DNA of 46,295 nt from a virus: positions 1 to 46,295 of IMG/VR virus record IMGVR_UViG_3300046796_000264. One strand, written 5' to 3'. Position numbers and translations under genes: made by a program. Below, in pieces: positions 14,294 through 22,721 of this stretch. Below the pieces are notes generated by a model. That model ran no database searches and was not told where the DNA came from. It was given only the letters and a program-made list of their open reading frames with translations. The stretch's first letter is position 1. Every line of letters starts with the position of its first letter.

Positions 14294-15244
14294 GTGCTCA
14301 CCGCGGCGGCCATCATCGATCGGGCCAACCAGATTGCCAAGGGCCGCGGCATGGCCCCGCAGGGTCTCGATGGGCTCAACGCGATCCTGTCCGATCTCTG
14401 CGAGGTGCATGACCTTGCGCTTGCCCGCGGTCAGTTCAATTTCAACTTCAACCCGACGCTGACCTCGCTGTTCGGCAGCGGTCCCTACTCCCTGCCGCTC
14501 GACTATCTCAGAACCTCGGGCTCGTCCGGGGCTCGCGGCGTCACGCGCTCGGCTTGGTATCTCTACCCGGCCCCGACTCTGCCGGCGGCGCAGCCGATCT
14601 TTATGACGCCGATCGACCTCGCCGAATTTGACCTCTACGCCAAGCTGCCGAGCCAATCGACGCCGAACCTCTGGTGTACCGATATGGCGGTCCAGAAGAT
14701 CGTCATCTCGACATCGGCAAACCTGACGGTGGGAAGCACGGCGGGAACGGTTGTCTTGGCGACGGGCATCCTCAGCGGCATGTCGATCGCGGGCGAGGGC
14801 ATCGTGCCGGGGACGACGATTACGATCTCGGGTCTCAACATCACGCTTTCCCAGGCAGCGACGATCACCAACCCGGATTCCAGCGTTTTCTTTGGATACC
14901 CGCCGCTCGCCTACGTCTATCCGGCACCGCTCGGCCCCTACCCGGTGACAGTGCGCTATCAGCGCAAGATGCCGCCGATCATCGACGACGGGGTGATCCC
15001 GTGGTTTCCGAACGAGGGATTCCTGATCGAGAAGCTGGCCTCGTTTCAGATGCCGATCACCGGCGACAGCCGCAAAGACACGATGGAGGCGAGCGCCGAC
15101 AAGAAGCTCGGCAGGTACCTCGAGCTTTCGGACGACAAGACCAACCGCAGCCAGGCGGTGCAACTCGATGGCCGGAATTACGGCCGCGGCGGCGGCGGCG
15201 GGCGTGGGCTCAGGGACACGAAGACGATGGGGTGGGGGTGCTGA
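14294..15244 (+). CDS. Head-tail adaptor, gp4/gp11-like
   Basis: A 316-residue protein from a GTG start. The helical front (IIDRANQIAKGRGMAPQGLD, LNAILSDLCEVHDL) and later YSLPLDYLR and YPVTVRYQRKMPPI match the usual order in adaptor proteins that bind under the portal in short-tailed phages (P22 gp4, T7 gp11 type). A Thr/Gly beta module is inserted at about 134-199 (GILSGMSIAGEGIVPGTTIT), of the same kind as in the next gene. The C-terminus is Gly-rich. Family by pattern and place, not by a strict signature. Confidence 0.65.
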   Translation: MLTAAAIIDRANQIAKGRGMAPQGLDGLNAILSDLCEVHDLALARGQFNFNFNPTLTSLFGSGPYSLPLDYLRTSGSSGARGVTRSAWYLYPAPTLPAAQPIFMTPIDLAEFDLYAKLPSQSTPNLWCTDMAVQKIVISTSANLTVGSTAGTVVLATGILSGMSIAGEGIVPGTTITISGLNITLSQAATITNPDSSVFFGYPPLAYVYPAPLGPYPVTVRYQRKMPPIIDDGVIPWFPNEGFLIEKLASFQMPITGDSRKDTMEASADKKLGRYLELSDDKTNRSQAVQLDGRNYGRGGGGGRGLRDTKTMGWGC

Positions 15245-15247
15245 TCT

Positions 15248-17965
15248 GTGCCCTCCTCGATCCCGAATAGCGCACCGATCAAGTGGGTCTTCAAGGGGCT
15301 GACCGACGCAGCGGACGGGACCAACTCGTTCCCGGGCGCGATGTCGGATCTGATAAACCTGATCCCCGATCCCTCGACCGCCGGGGTCTACGTGCCGCGG
15401 CCGGCCGCCAAGATCAAGACCGACTTCACCGGATCGAACGCGCCGACCGGCGCAGGCGTCCTCTCTGCGATGCTGACGGTTGGCGATCTCGAATACGGCA
15501 TGGTCGCCTCGACCCTCAACCCCGGCAAGGATGAGCCGTTCTGCTACGACTTGGCGAACGATGTGTTTCTGCCGGTCTCGGGCATCACTAACGCCAACAC
15601 GCCGACATCGCCTGCGGCCTCGGGCGATTGGGTGCCGCCGATCATGGCGCAGGTCGCGGGCCGCATCATCGTCTGCCACCCGGGCTTTCCCGGCGGGGCG
15701 ATCAAGTTCGGCTGGTTCGATGTCTCCGGTTTCACCGAGACGACGTTCGGCAACACGCACAGCAACACGCTGATCGACGGCAATCCCTCAATCATCGGCG
15801 TGCAGCCTGGGATGACAATCACGGGCTCGGGCATCCCGGCCAACACTAGCGTCGTCGCGACAGCGCCTGTCGTACTCGTCATCCCAGGCATCCTGACCGG
15901 GAACACCTTCTTTCCGGCGACATCGGCTGCCGGGGTGGCGGTCGGTCAGGACGCCGCCGGCGCCGGCCTTTTGGGCGGGACTATTGTAACAAGCGTTAAT
16001 GTTTCGCCGTTCTCGACGACCGGAGACACGCACTCGAACAACGTCCTCGACGACATCGACCCGGCGAACGGCATTCCTCATATCGGCGACATTATCACGG
16101 GGCCGCCCGACATTCCGACCAGCACGACCGTCGTCAGTTTTGTCCATATCGACCTGACCGGCGTTTGCGCGCTTGACGGGACGACGACGATCATCGTCAG
16201 CCAGGTTACGAATGGCGCGTTGGCTGCGGCTCAATTCGTTTCTGGCTTTGGCATCACGCCCGGAACGAAGGTTGTGACGGTGACGCCTTTCTCGCTCGTG
16301 ACGACGGGAGACGTTGCCACCGGATCCGGAGTCATCATCAACCTTGCCTCGACGACCGGTCTTGTCGCAGGGATGGCCGTCAATTTCGTGGGCATTCCTA
16401 ATCCCGGTTTCATTGTCTCGGTAGACAGCGGAACGCAGGTCACGATCAGCCAGAGCTCGTTGATAACCGCGACCGGCATTCAGATCAACTTTACCGCCTC
16501 GATCGTGCTGCTCGACACGACGGCAACGATAACCCTCTTGGCGGATTTGCTGTTTTTCCAAAGCCTCTCGGTTGTGATGAGCGCCGATGCCACGGGCACG
16601 ACCAACGGCCTCGCGATCAGCTTTAATACGGTGCAGTCGATTTCGCTCTCGCAGGCATCGACGATATCGTCCGTGGTTGAGAACATTACCTTCTCGGGCG
16701 GCACGATCACATTATCTCAGGCGGCGACGGCGACAGCCGATGACGTTAGCCTGACGATTGCCGGGGGCACCCAGGCCGCGCCGCTATGGGGGGCCGGGGA
16801 TTGCGACCGCAACCCGCTCCCCTCGACCCCGCTTGCCGTTGCTGAGATGAACGGGCGCGCATGGTTCGCCGATGGCCCCGATGGCATCCCGATTTCGGAC
16901 AGCGGGTTTCCGTGCCGGCGCTCGAACCAGCCGAATGTGCAGGCGCTGACGACCAACGATGGGGTGTCGGTCACGATGATCGCACCAATCGAACTGACCT
17001 CACCCCTCGTTGGCGGGATTGTGGAGGGCCTCATCGCCTTTCAGGGCGAGGCGCAGATGCGCCAGATCACCGGAGATCCCTCGACCAACAACCTTGCGAT
17101 GAACCTCCTGCCGGTCGCCACGGGCACGCTGGCTCCGCTCTCGGTGATTCCCTGCAGCCTTGGCACCGCATTCATCTCGCCTCAGGGCCTGCGCTTCGTG
17201 CGACCGGACGGCTCGGTGACAGACCCTATCGGGGTGGACGGGCAGGGCGTGACGCACCCTTTCCAATACGCCAAGTTCCCCTCTCGCATCTGCGCCGAGG
17301 CCAACGTCGCGGTTCTGCGGATTACCGTGCAGCACGGTTCCGACCCGGGCGAGCCGTTTCAGGAATTCTGGTTCGATCTCTCGAGGAAAACGTGGTCGGG
17401 TCCGCACAGCTTCCCGGCCAGGCTCATCCAGCATTGGCGCTCGACTTTCGTTATGGCCCCGCTCGCCGTCAATGCGAGCATGTGGCGCAGCAACAGCGTC
17501 GGGCCCCATTACAACGGGGGCTCGCCCTCGGATTTTGTCGAGAATGGGCAGCAACTGTCGTGGATCGCGGAGACCGTGCTGCTACCCGACAACGAGGCGT
17601 TGTCGATGAATGCGGTCGTCGAGTCCAACCTGATGTGTGCGGCGGCGATAAGCAATCCGATCCAGGTGACGGCCTTCAGCGAGCGGCGCGCGATCATCAA
17701 CATGCCGCTGCCGCTCACGCCGGCCGCCAGCAACACGAATTTGACGCAGCGGCTGATCGCGTGGACCCGGCCCCTCATCTTCAAGCAGATGTCGGTGAGA
17801 ATGACCGGGCTCTCGGGCTCCGACGTGCGCCTCGGCAATCTCTACATGCGCTATCAGATTTTGGGCTATAACCTCGATGAGGGAGATGATTTCTTCCTCC
17901 TGTCGTCGCGGGTGCCGTTTCCGATCCTCCTGGCGGACGATGGCACGCCGCTGCTCCCGGGGTGA
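15248..17965 (+). CDS. Tail nozzle / tail tubular protein with inserted beta modules
   Basis: A 905-residue protein from a GTG start. The front (IKWVFKGLTDAADGTNSFPG) and the part after residue 516 (NGRAWFADGPDGIP, IAFQGEAQMRQITGD, FISPQGLRFVRPDGSV, FWFDLSRKTWSGPHSFPARL) read like the beta-propeller of nozzle proteins (P22 gp10 / T7 gp12 type). Residues of about 165-515 are a run of Thr/Gly/Ser-rich modules with the recurring phrase of a glycine turn plus GTxVxxV and ISLSQAAT. One such module also sits in the adaptor. They probably project from the tail as binding surfaces. Confidence 0.75.
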   Translation: MPSSIPNSAPIKWVFKGLTDAADGTNSFPGAMSDLINLIPDPSTAGVYVPRPAAKIKTDFTGSNAPTGAGVLSAMLTVGDLEYGMVASTLNPGKDEPFCYDLANDVFLPVSGITNANTPTSPAASGDWVPPIMAQVAGRIIVCHPGFPGGAIKFGWFDVSGFTETTFGNTHSNTLIDGNPSIIGVQPGMTITGSGIPANTSVVATAPVVLVIPGILTGNTFFPATSAAGVAVGQDAAGAGLLGGTIVTSVNVSPFSTTGDTHSNNVLDDIDPANGIPHIGDIITGPPDIPTSTTVVSFVHIDLTGVCALDGTTTIIVSQVTNGALAAAQFVSGFGITPGTKVVTVTPFSLVTTGDVATGSGVIINLASTTGLVAGMAVNFVGIPNPGFIVSVDSGTQVTISQSSLITATGIQINFTASIVLLDTTATITLLADLLFFQSLSVVMSADATGTTNGLAISFNTVQSISLSQASTISSVVENITFSGGTITLSQAATATADDVSLTIAGGTQAAPLWGAGDCDRNPLPSTPLAVAEMNGRAWFADGPDGIPISDSGFPCRRSNQPNVQALTTNDGVSVTMIAPIELTSPLVGGIVEGLIAFQGEAQMRQITGDPSTNNLAMNLLPVATGTLAPLSVIPCSLGTAFISPQGLRFVRPDGSVTDPIGVDGQGVTHPFQYAKFPSRICAEANVAVLRITVQHGSDPGEPFQEFWFDLSRKTWSGPHSFPARLIQHWRSTFVMAPLAVNASMWRSNSVGPHYNGGSPSDFVENGQQLSWIAETVLLPDNEALSMNAVVESNLMCAAAISNPIQVTAFSERRAIINMPLPLTPAASNTNLTQRLIAWTRPLIFKQMSVRMTGLSGSDVRLGNLYMRYQILGYNLDEGDDFFLLSSRVPFPILLADDGTPLLPG

Positions 17966-17968
17966 GGC

Positions 17969-18601
17969 ATGGCTGACGGCGAACTCTATACGGTCTTTGT
18001 CGATGGCAGCCCGGTGCTGCCGCTGCCGTTTCAGCCGACCGACGAGCTCGCCATCGTCCGTGGCGGCATCACGTACAAGGTGCCACCGACCGATTTCAGC
18101 GGGGTGGGCAGCGTTACCAGCGTCAGCTGGGCCGGCGACGGCGTGGTGTTCAGCAACGTCCCCGGCGCGCCGGTCACCACGACCGGGACGCTGTTTCCGG
18201 TCCTCAACACGCAGCTTGCCAACACCGTCCTGGCGGGCCCGGTATCCGGCGGCGCGGCGGCACCGACCTTCCGGCTGCTCACCCCTGCCGACAGCTTCGG
18301 CTTTGTGACGTACTCGGTTCCGACAACGGGCGCGACGATCACCGCGGCCTCGGGGCAGGGCGCGTTCAGGATCAATCCGGCGGGCGCGCTTGCCGTTCTC
18401 CATGTGGTGTTGCCTCCGATTGTTTCCGACTCGCAGATTTTCGAGGCTTCGACGACGCAGGACATCACGGCATTCGATGCGGCCGGGGCCGGGACCGACA
18501 GCATGATCGGCACCTCGGGGGGGCCATACGTGCTTGCTGCAAACGGTGGCGTCAGTTGGCAGGCGCGGCTTTCCAACACCAGCTGGTATCCGAGGTACTG
18601 A
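17969..18601 (+). CDS. Tail fibre-like protein (210 aa)
   Basis: A 210-residue beta-rich protein. The front (LYTVFVDGSPVLPLPFQPTD, ELAIVRGGITYKVP) resembles the attachment part of phage fibres or head fibres; the rest is Thr/Ala/Gly-rich with a closing WQARLSNTSWYPRY. It follows the nozzle and shares TGATG with the next gene. A fibre or its adaptor is likely; the receptor is unknown. Confidence 0.6.
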   Translation: MADGELYTVFVDGSPVLPLPFQPTDELAIVRGGITYKVPPTDFSGVGSVTSVSWAGDGVVFSNVPGAPVTTTGTLFPVLNTQLANTVLAGPVSGGAAAPTFRLLTPADSFGFVTYSVPTTGATITAASGQGAFRINPAGALAVLHVVLPPIVSDSQIFEASTTQDITAFDAAGAGTDSMIGTSGGPYVLAANGGVSWQARLSNTSWYPRY

Positions 18602-19230
18602 TGAAACGCCTGTTCAATATCCTCGCGGCTCTGCTGCTGGTCGCAACGCCGGTCCTGGCGAATACGACACTCAAGGGGCCGATCACCTTCTCGACCATAT
18701 TCAGCGTCACCGGCTCGACGGTCACGATCCCGCAAGCCTCGTCCAGCGTGTTCGGCGTTGCCAAGGTGGACGGCACGACCATCACCGCGTCGAGCGGAAT
18801 TATTACGGCGGTCGCCGGAGCTGGCGGGATCACCCAGCTAACGGGAGATTGCACGGCGGGGCCGGGCTCAGGCAGCCAGGCTACAACCTGTCCCGCAAAG
18901 GTAACGCCGCTGACGACTGGCACCTCGTTCGCGTTTGCTGCGCCTCGCGGCTATTATGTCTGCACCGGCACCTGTACCGGCACGGTGCCGATTCCGGCGG
19001 CGGGCTATGAGTTCTGCGTCCGCAACGGCAACGGCGTCTCGACCACGATCACGATCAGCAATCCCGGCACGAGCACGCAATTCGAGAAAACGACCTACGC
19101 GACCTATGGAACCGCGACGAGCGGAACGGCCGCATCGAGTGGCGCGGTGGGCGACAAGCTCTGCATCGTTGGGCTCGACTCGACGCACTATCTCGTTGGT
19201 TCATATCTCGGCACCTGGACTATGAATTGA
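18601..19230 (+). CDS. Secreted fibre-like protein with signal peptide (209 aa)
   Basis: The N-terminus MKRLFNILAALLLVATPVLA is a clear Sec signal peptide with a cleavage site after VLA. The mature part is Thr/Gly/Ser-rich with paired Cys (C96, C111, C124, C128, C142) and a fibre-like end (GDKLCIVGLDSTHYLVGSYL). The start overlaps the previous stop (TGATG). Export of a protein in the tail-fibre module is unusual: it could be periplasmic or shed rather than part of the virion. Confidence 0.65.
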   Translation: MKRLFNILAALLLVATPVLANTTLKGPITFSTIFSVTGSTVTIPQASSSVFGVAKVDGTTITASSGIITAVAGAGGITQLTGDCTAGPGSGSQATTCPAKVTPLTTGTSFAFAAPRGYYVCTGTCTGTVPIPAAGYEFCVRNGNGVSTTITISNPGTSTQFEKTTYATYGTATSGTAASSGAVGDKLCIVGLDSTHYLVGSYLGTWTMN

Positions 19231-20180
19231 TGCGCATCTTCGCCGCCATCTGCGCCTCCCTCATTCTATGGGGTGCGGCTGCCCTCGCGCAGATGCAATC
19301 GAATATTGTTTGGGACGAGCCAGCGTCGCATCACTTCCAGGGGTCGGGCGATGTTGCCACCTATACAATGTGGTGGGGCGTGCGCGCCTATTCCGCCGCC
19401 GTCGCGGCTACCGGGACACAGAAGGCGCTCGACCTTCGCCGCGTCAGCGACAACGCTACCTGCACCGCTCTCATCGGCACGAACGGCGATCTCGATCTCA
19501 CGGTCGGTACGCCTTGCAACAGCTCCACTCAGACCGTCACGGCGTGGATCGGCGCATCGACGGCGCGAGTGTCGAAGATATACGATCAGACTAACGGCAA
19601 TGCTTGCAGTGGCGCGTCGTGCGATCTCGTCCAAGCGACAGCGGGCAATCAACCTCTTTTACACCTAACCGGCTGCGGTGGATCGGGGCTTCGACCGTGT
19701 CTAGAAGGAGTATTAGGGCAATCGAACGGTGAATTGGACGGCGCTAACAACTTTACCACGGGCACTTCACACTCAATTAGTCTAGTCGCTAATCGCTCTG
19801 CTGGAACACAACAAGTGCAAGAAATATCTGCCGTTATCGGCCAAAGCACTAAAGCGTTGTTCCCACACGCAGCAGGACAGTGGGACTGCGGAGGAACTGT
19901 CGCTACCGCTGCCGATGCTACATGGCATGCTGGTAACTGCAAAGCGATATCTGGTGCAAACAACACGACCGTCAATATAGATGGAGTTGAGACAACGAGT
20001 ACATCTTCACAGTCCAGCCTAACCGGCAAACCTACGATCATCCAAATGTCAGGTGAACTTTCAACAGCAGTTCTGTACGCCGAAGGCGGTTTTGCCGACA
20101 GTGTTCTCTGGGCCGCCGGCACTCGCACGGCGCTCTGTCACAACCAGCGCCTCTATTACGGGACAGGAGGCTCGTGCTGA
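19230..20180 (+). CDS. Secreted lectin/arabinofuranosidase-like protein with signal peptide
   Basis: A 316-residue protein with a signal peptide (MRIFAAICASLILWGAAALA). Residues 40-160 (WWGVRAYSAAVAATG, SKIYDQTNGN, LVQATAGNQPLLHL) match the beta-sandwich front of AbfB-type alpha-L-arabinofuranosidases and related fibre domains. The second half (from about 19660) is a lectin-like beta-sandwich and is much richer in A and T than the first, which suggests a swapped domain. It probably binds or trims a cell-surface glycan. The ATG overlaps the previous stop. Confidence 0.6.
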   Translation: MRIFAAICASLILWGAAALAQMQSNIVWDEPASHHFQGSGDVATYTMWWGVRAYSAAVAATGTQKALDLRRVSDNATCTALIGTNGDLDLTVGTPCNSSTQTVTAWIGASTARVSKIYDQTNGNACSGASCDLVQATAGNQPLLHLTGCGGSGLRPCLEGVLGQSNGELDGANNFTTGTSHSISLVANRSAGTQQVQEISAVIGQSTKALFPHAAGQWDCGGTVATAADATWHAGNCKAISGANNTTVNIDGVETTSTSSQSSLTGKPTIIQMSGELSTAVLYAEGGFADSVLWAAGTRTALCHNQRLYYGTGGSC

Positions 20181-20181
20181 T

Positions 20182-20349
20182 ATGATTACATGGAGCGAAT
20201 ATCGCCGGATCGCCTACATGACGCTGCGGTTTACCGCTGCGGTGCTGCTCGGGAACACTATCGGATACGGATACCGCTCGATCCCCGATCCGCCCCAAAC
20301 CCGGCTGCATCCCCCTTGCGTGGCGACGATGCGGGTCTGCGTGCTATGA
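20182..20349 (+). CDS. Small membrane protein (55 aa)
   Basis: A 55-residue protein starting MITWSEYRRIAYMTLRF with one hydrophobic segment (about 12-29) and a Pro/Arg-rich end. AGGAGG lies about 12 bases before the ATG. The stop overlaps the next ATG (ATGA). Small membrane proteins beside a periplasmic coiled-coil protein can be lysis genes, but no motif proves it. Confidence 0.55.
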   Translation: MITWSEYRRIAYMTLRFTAAVLLGNTIGYGYRSIPDPPQTRLHPPCVATMRVCVL

Positions 20350-20552
20350 TACGCATTGTTTCTGCTGCGGCGCTCTTGATCCTTTGCCAAGCGTCGGTGG
20401 AGGCCGCGCCTGCCGATGAACAGATGCTTGTCACCGTGGGGCGCCTTACAGTCGAGGTTGACCGACTTAAGGCGGAACTTGCCGAGGCCCAGGCGAAGAT
20501 CGCCGAGACCATCGGCCTCGCGGCATGTGGCAATGCCGCGCCCGCCAAATAG
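20346..20552 (+). CDS. Periplasmic coiled-coil protein (68 aa)
   Basis: A signal peptide or membrane anchor (residues 1-20, ending SVEAA) leads to a coiled coil (VGRLTVEVDRLKAELAEAQA). Size and layout recall small Rz-type spanins, but there is no lipobox and the Cys near the end (C60) is isolated. The 3' end overlaps the next gene by 20 bp. Confidence 0.55.
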   Translation: MIRIVSAAALLILCQASVEAAPADEQMLVTVGRLTVEVDRLKAELAEAQAKIAETIGLAACGNAAPAK

Positions 20553-21387
20553 CATCCTCTGGGCGCTGCTTCTCGCCTCGACGATCCCGACCGCCGTTCC
20601 CGTCATCCTTGTCGCCGGGTTCGATTTCACGGTCCAGCCGGTATGGATCATGGCTGGCATGGGCTTCCTCGGCATGGCGCACACCGGATCGACCGGGTTC
20701 TTCTATACCGAGGAGCACGACCGGCGCCGGATGATCTGGGTGCCGCTCGGCTTCATCGCGCTCGCCGCGGCGGTGTTCGCGCTCGATCCGGCGGGGTTCT
20801 GGCCCTATCTCGCGGTGCATTACATCTGGCTCATGTGGCACCTGGGGCGGCAGAATTTCGGGCTCTATGCGCTGGTCGCGGGTGGGGCGAGCGAGGCCGA
20901 GCGGTTCTTCTTCGATCTCTTGGCCGTGGCAGCGATGCCGGCGATGCTGACGCTCTACATCCCCGACGCGCTCTCGCTGGACACCGCGGCCTTCCTGCGC
21001 GTTCTTTCCCTGTTGTTGATGGCCTATGCCGTGTTAATCTTCGGCTTCCTTTGTTTCGCAAACTCGGGCGATTGGCGCAGGCTGGTCGCCCTTTTTCTTG
21101 GCTTGGCGTTCTGGCTGCCGACCGTGATCGGTACGAACCCGGCGGTGGCGCTGACGTGGTTCGCGCATCCGTTTCAATACCTCATCATGGTCGCCTGGGT
21201 TTCTGGCCGGCGCGGTTGGGGCGAGCTCGCGATCGCGGCCGGGTATGCGCTCGGGCTGTGGGCGCTCTTGACCGGGCTCTACAGCGCCGGCGCGCTTCTC
21301 GCGTTCTCGGCCTTGGCCTACGGGGTCAGCCAGGCGCACTTCTTGATTGACGGAGAGGTTTGGAGACGGGGCCGCGCTGTGGTATAG
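20533..21387 (+). CDS. Polytopic membrane protein with conserved-looking His motifs
   Basis: A 284-residue protein with about eight hydrophobic helices. Polar motifs stand at helix ends: GMAHTGSTGFFYTEEHDRR, HYIWLMWHLGRQNFGL, WFAHPFQYL and QAHFLIDGEVWRRGR. Paired His residues in membranes can bind metal or haem, and the H-F-x-x-D-x-x-x-W phrase recalls uncharacterised bacterial membrane families. It does not look like a phage structural protein and is probably a cargo gene acting on the host envelope or on entry of other phages. The start at 20533 is chosen because earlier codons lie in the previous gene. Confidence 0.6.
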   Translation: MPRPPNSILWALLLASTIPTAVPVILVAGFDFTVQPVWIMAGMGFLGMAHTGSTGFFYTEEHDRRRMIWVPLGFIALAAAVFALDPAGFWPYLAVHYIWLMWHLGRQNFGLYALVAGGASEAERFFFDLLAVAAMPAMLTLYIPDALSLDTAAFLRVLSLLLMAYAVLIFGFLCFANSGDWRRLVALFLGLAFWLPTVIGTNPAVALTWFAHPFQYLIMVAWVSGRRGWGELAIAAGYALGLWALLTGLYSAGALLAFSALAYGVSQAHFLIDGEVWRRGRAVV

Positions 21388-21412
21388 CGGCATAACCTTG
21401 GAGGGCGGCACG

Positions 21413-21730
21413 ATGAAAAACTGGCGGCACCTGGCGATTGGCGCGGCGTTGATGGCGGTAGGGGGTTTGGCTTATGCGGCGCCGATCACCGGCCCGACCG
21501 CTGGGAGTTTCCCCGACTTCGCCGCGGCGCTCAACGCGCGCTTCCTCAACTGGTTCGGCTTCGTCAGCCAGGGCGAGCTGCAACTGGTCGGTGGGCAGTC
21601 CTTCGTCGTGAACAGTAACGTGGCGACCACGCTCGGCTCAATCGGCCCCGCCGGCTCGCACACGACCGTCCAGCGCTGGCTCGTCGTTATCAACCCCGCA
21701 GGCACGGTCGGCTATATTCCGGTGTTCTGA
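21413..21730 (+). CDS. Secreted small beta protein (105 aa)
   Basis: A signal peptide (MKNWRHLAIGAALMAVGGLA, cut after AYA) leads to about 80 residues with a beta-rich end (QLQ-type GELQLVGGQSFVVNSNVAT, WLVVINPAGTVGYIPVF). GGAGG stands ahead of the ATG. It is the fourth gene of this stretch with an export signal. The last 93 bases overlap the end of the O-antigen ligase gene head to head. Confidence 0.65.
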   Translation: MKNWRHLAIGAALMAVGGLAYAAPITGPTAGSFPDFAAALNARFLNWFGFVSQGELQLVGGQSFVVNSNVATTLGSIGPAGSHTTVQRWLVVINPAGTVGYIPVF

Positions 21731-22642
21731 GGCGAGGTACGCCAGCACCGTGACGAGCAGCACGTTCGTCGCGGGGATCGAGAACAGGAACAGGCCCTGC
21801 ACGAACCATGCGGCCAGGAGGGGGCGAAATGCCGGTGTCTGGATGGACCACCCGCGCGGTACGATGCCCGACATGTGACGCCAAGCCGGGTGATCCTTGC
21901 CGTTCGATGCTTGATGACCACTATCTGCAACATGAGCATCTGGCTCGGGTCGAGCCTGAATGGCGGCGGCAATTAGAAGCCATGCGCCCGTTAGAACGCC
22001 CAACAGGCCGCTCTCGATGAACACTTCCAGCGGGATCGAGTAGAAGACATCGAGGCCGCCGATGACGAGGCCGCCCTGTCCCCAGCCGGTGACGGGGCGC
22101 AGCATCGCCGCTTGCCAGCCTAGCCGCCAGATCTCCCACCGCGCTTCGTCAACGCCGGATCGGATTGTAACAGCCGTTAATGTTGCGATGGCTGCGGCGA
22201 GAAGCGCCCACCGGGGATGCCGTCGCCATAGCATGACCAGCAGTCCCGCGCCGAGGGCGAGGAGCGCGCCGCGGCTCTGGCTGAGCGCAAGGGAGAGGAG
22301 GTTGGCCGCGACGGCTATAGGCCGGACTTCACCGACTTTATCGCCATTACGCGCTATAGCCAGGAAGAGCATTAGCACGGAATACGCCCCGAGGAAATTG
22401 GGAGATGCGAACGGGCCGCGTGCCCGAGGCAGCCACCACATCTGCACGACGGCGAGCACGGCGATGGCGACCGAGAGGGCGAGCGCCGCCGTCAGGATCC
22501 CGCGCCAGGCGCGCGGCTGCAGCAGCCTGGCGCTGAGGAACCACCCCGTCAGCAGCGCGAGACCGCCCCATTGATGCCCTGGCCCGGCCAAGTCGGCGAG
22601 GCCCACGGCGGCGGCGAAGGCGAGGAAGGCTGGCACGAGCAT
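21638..22642 (-). CDS. O-antigen ligase/polymerase family protein (Wzy_C), likely serotype converter
   Basis: A 334-residue membrane protein with about ten helices. Family marks are FASPNFLGAY (78-87), SQSRGALLAL (121-130), and EIWRLGWQAAMLRPVTGWG (170-187) followed by a periplasmic loop and FIESGLLGVLTGAW. Such enzymes join or polymerise O-antigen on lipopolysaccharide. In phages they can change the surface so that sister phages no longer bind. Residues 230-272 are a hydrophilic stretch, and the antisense strand of 208-272 is a zinc-finger gene. The last 31 residues are antisense to the gene at 21413. Ribosome site weak. Confidence 0.8.
   Translation of the reverse strand: MLVPAFLAFAAAVGLADLAGPGHQWGGLALLTGWFLSARLLQPRAWRGILTAALALSVAIAVLAVVQMWWLPRARGPFASPNFLGAYSVLMLFLAIARNGDKVGEVRPIAVAANLLSLALSQSRGALLALGAGLLVMLWRRHPRWALLAAAIATLTAVTIRSGVDEARWEIWRLGWQAAMLRPVTGWGQGGLVIGGLDVFYSIPLEVFIESGLLGVLTGAWLLIAAAIQARPEPDAHVADSGHQASNGKDHPAWRHMSGIVPRGWSIQTPAFRPLLAAWFVQGLFLFSIPATNVLLVTVLAYLASEHRNIADRACGVDNDEPALDGRVRAGGAD
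21829..22020 (+). CDS. Zinc-finger protein nested antisense in the O-antigen ligase gene
   Basis: A 63-residue protein with the motif RCPTCDAKPGDPC (C13, C16, C24) and then His residues (H31, H35, H37) before LARV. This CPxCxAxxGxxC...HxxR pattern is a widespread small zinc-binding module in phage and actinobacterial proteins. AGGAGGGGG (21816-21824) stands four bases ahead of the ATG, one of the best ribosome sites in the window. The gene lies wholly inside the minus-strand ligase gene. Motif plus ribosome site argue that it is real. Confidence 0.7.
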   Translation: MPVSGWTTRAVRCPTCDAKPGDPCRSMLDDHYLQHEHLARVEPEWRRQLEAMRPLERPTGRSR

Positions 22643-22721
22643 TGACTTATTCTACCCGTGCGCCCATACCGAAACCATGCAAACAAGCTCGTCATTTGCC
22701 GGGATCACGGGGAGGCGCAAG

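Noticed and set aside
13712-15760. A 682-codon minus-strand frame opposite adaptor genes
   Set aside because: Very long but only because the GC-rich sense strand avoids stops on the other strand; product is Arg/His-rich with no domain.
21347-21412. Longer start for the secreted protein at 21413
   Set aside because: It would place 22 residues before a perfect signal peptide; GGAGG stands before 21413.
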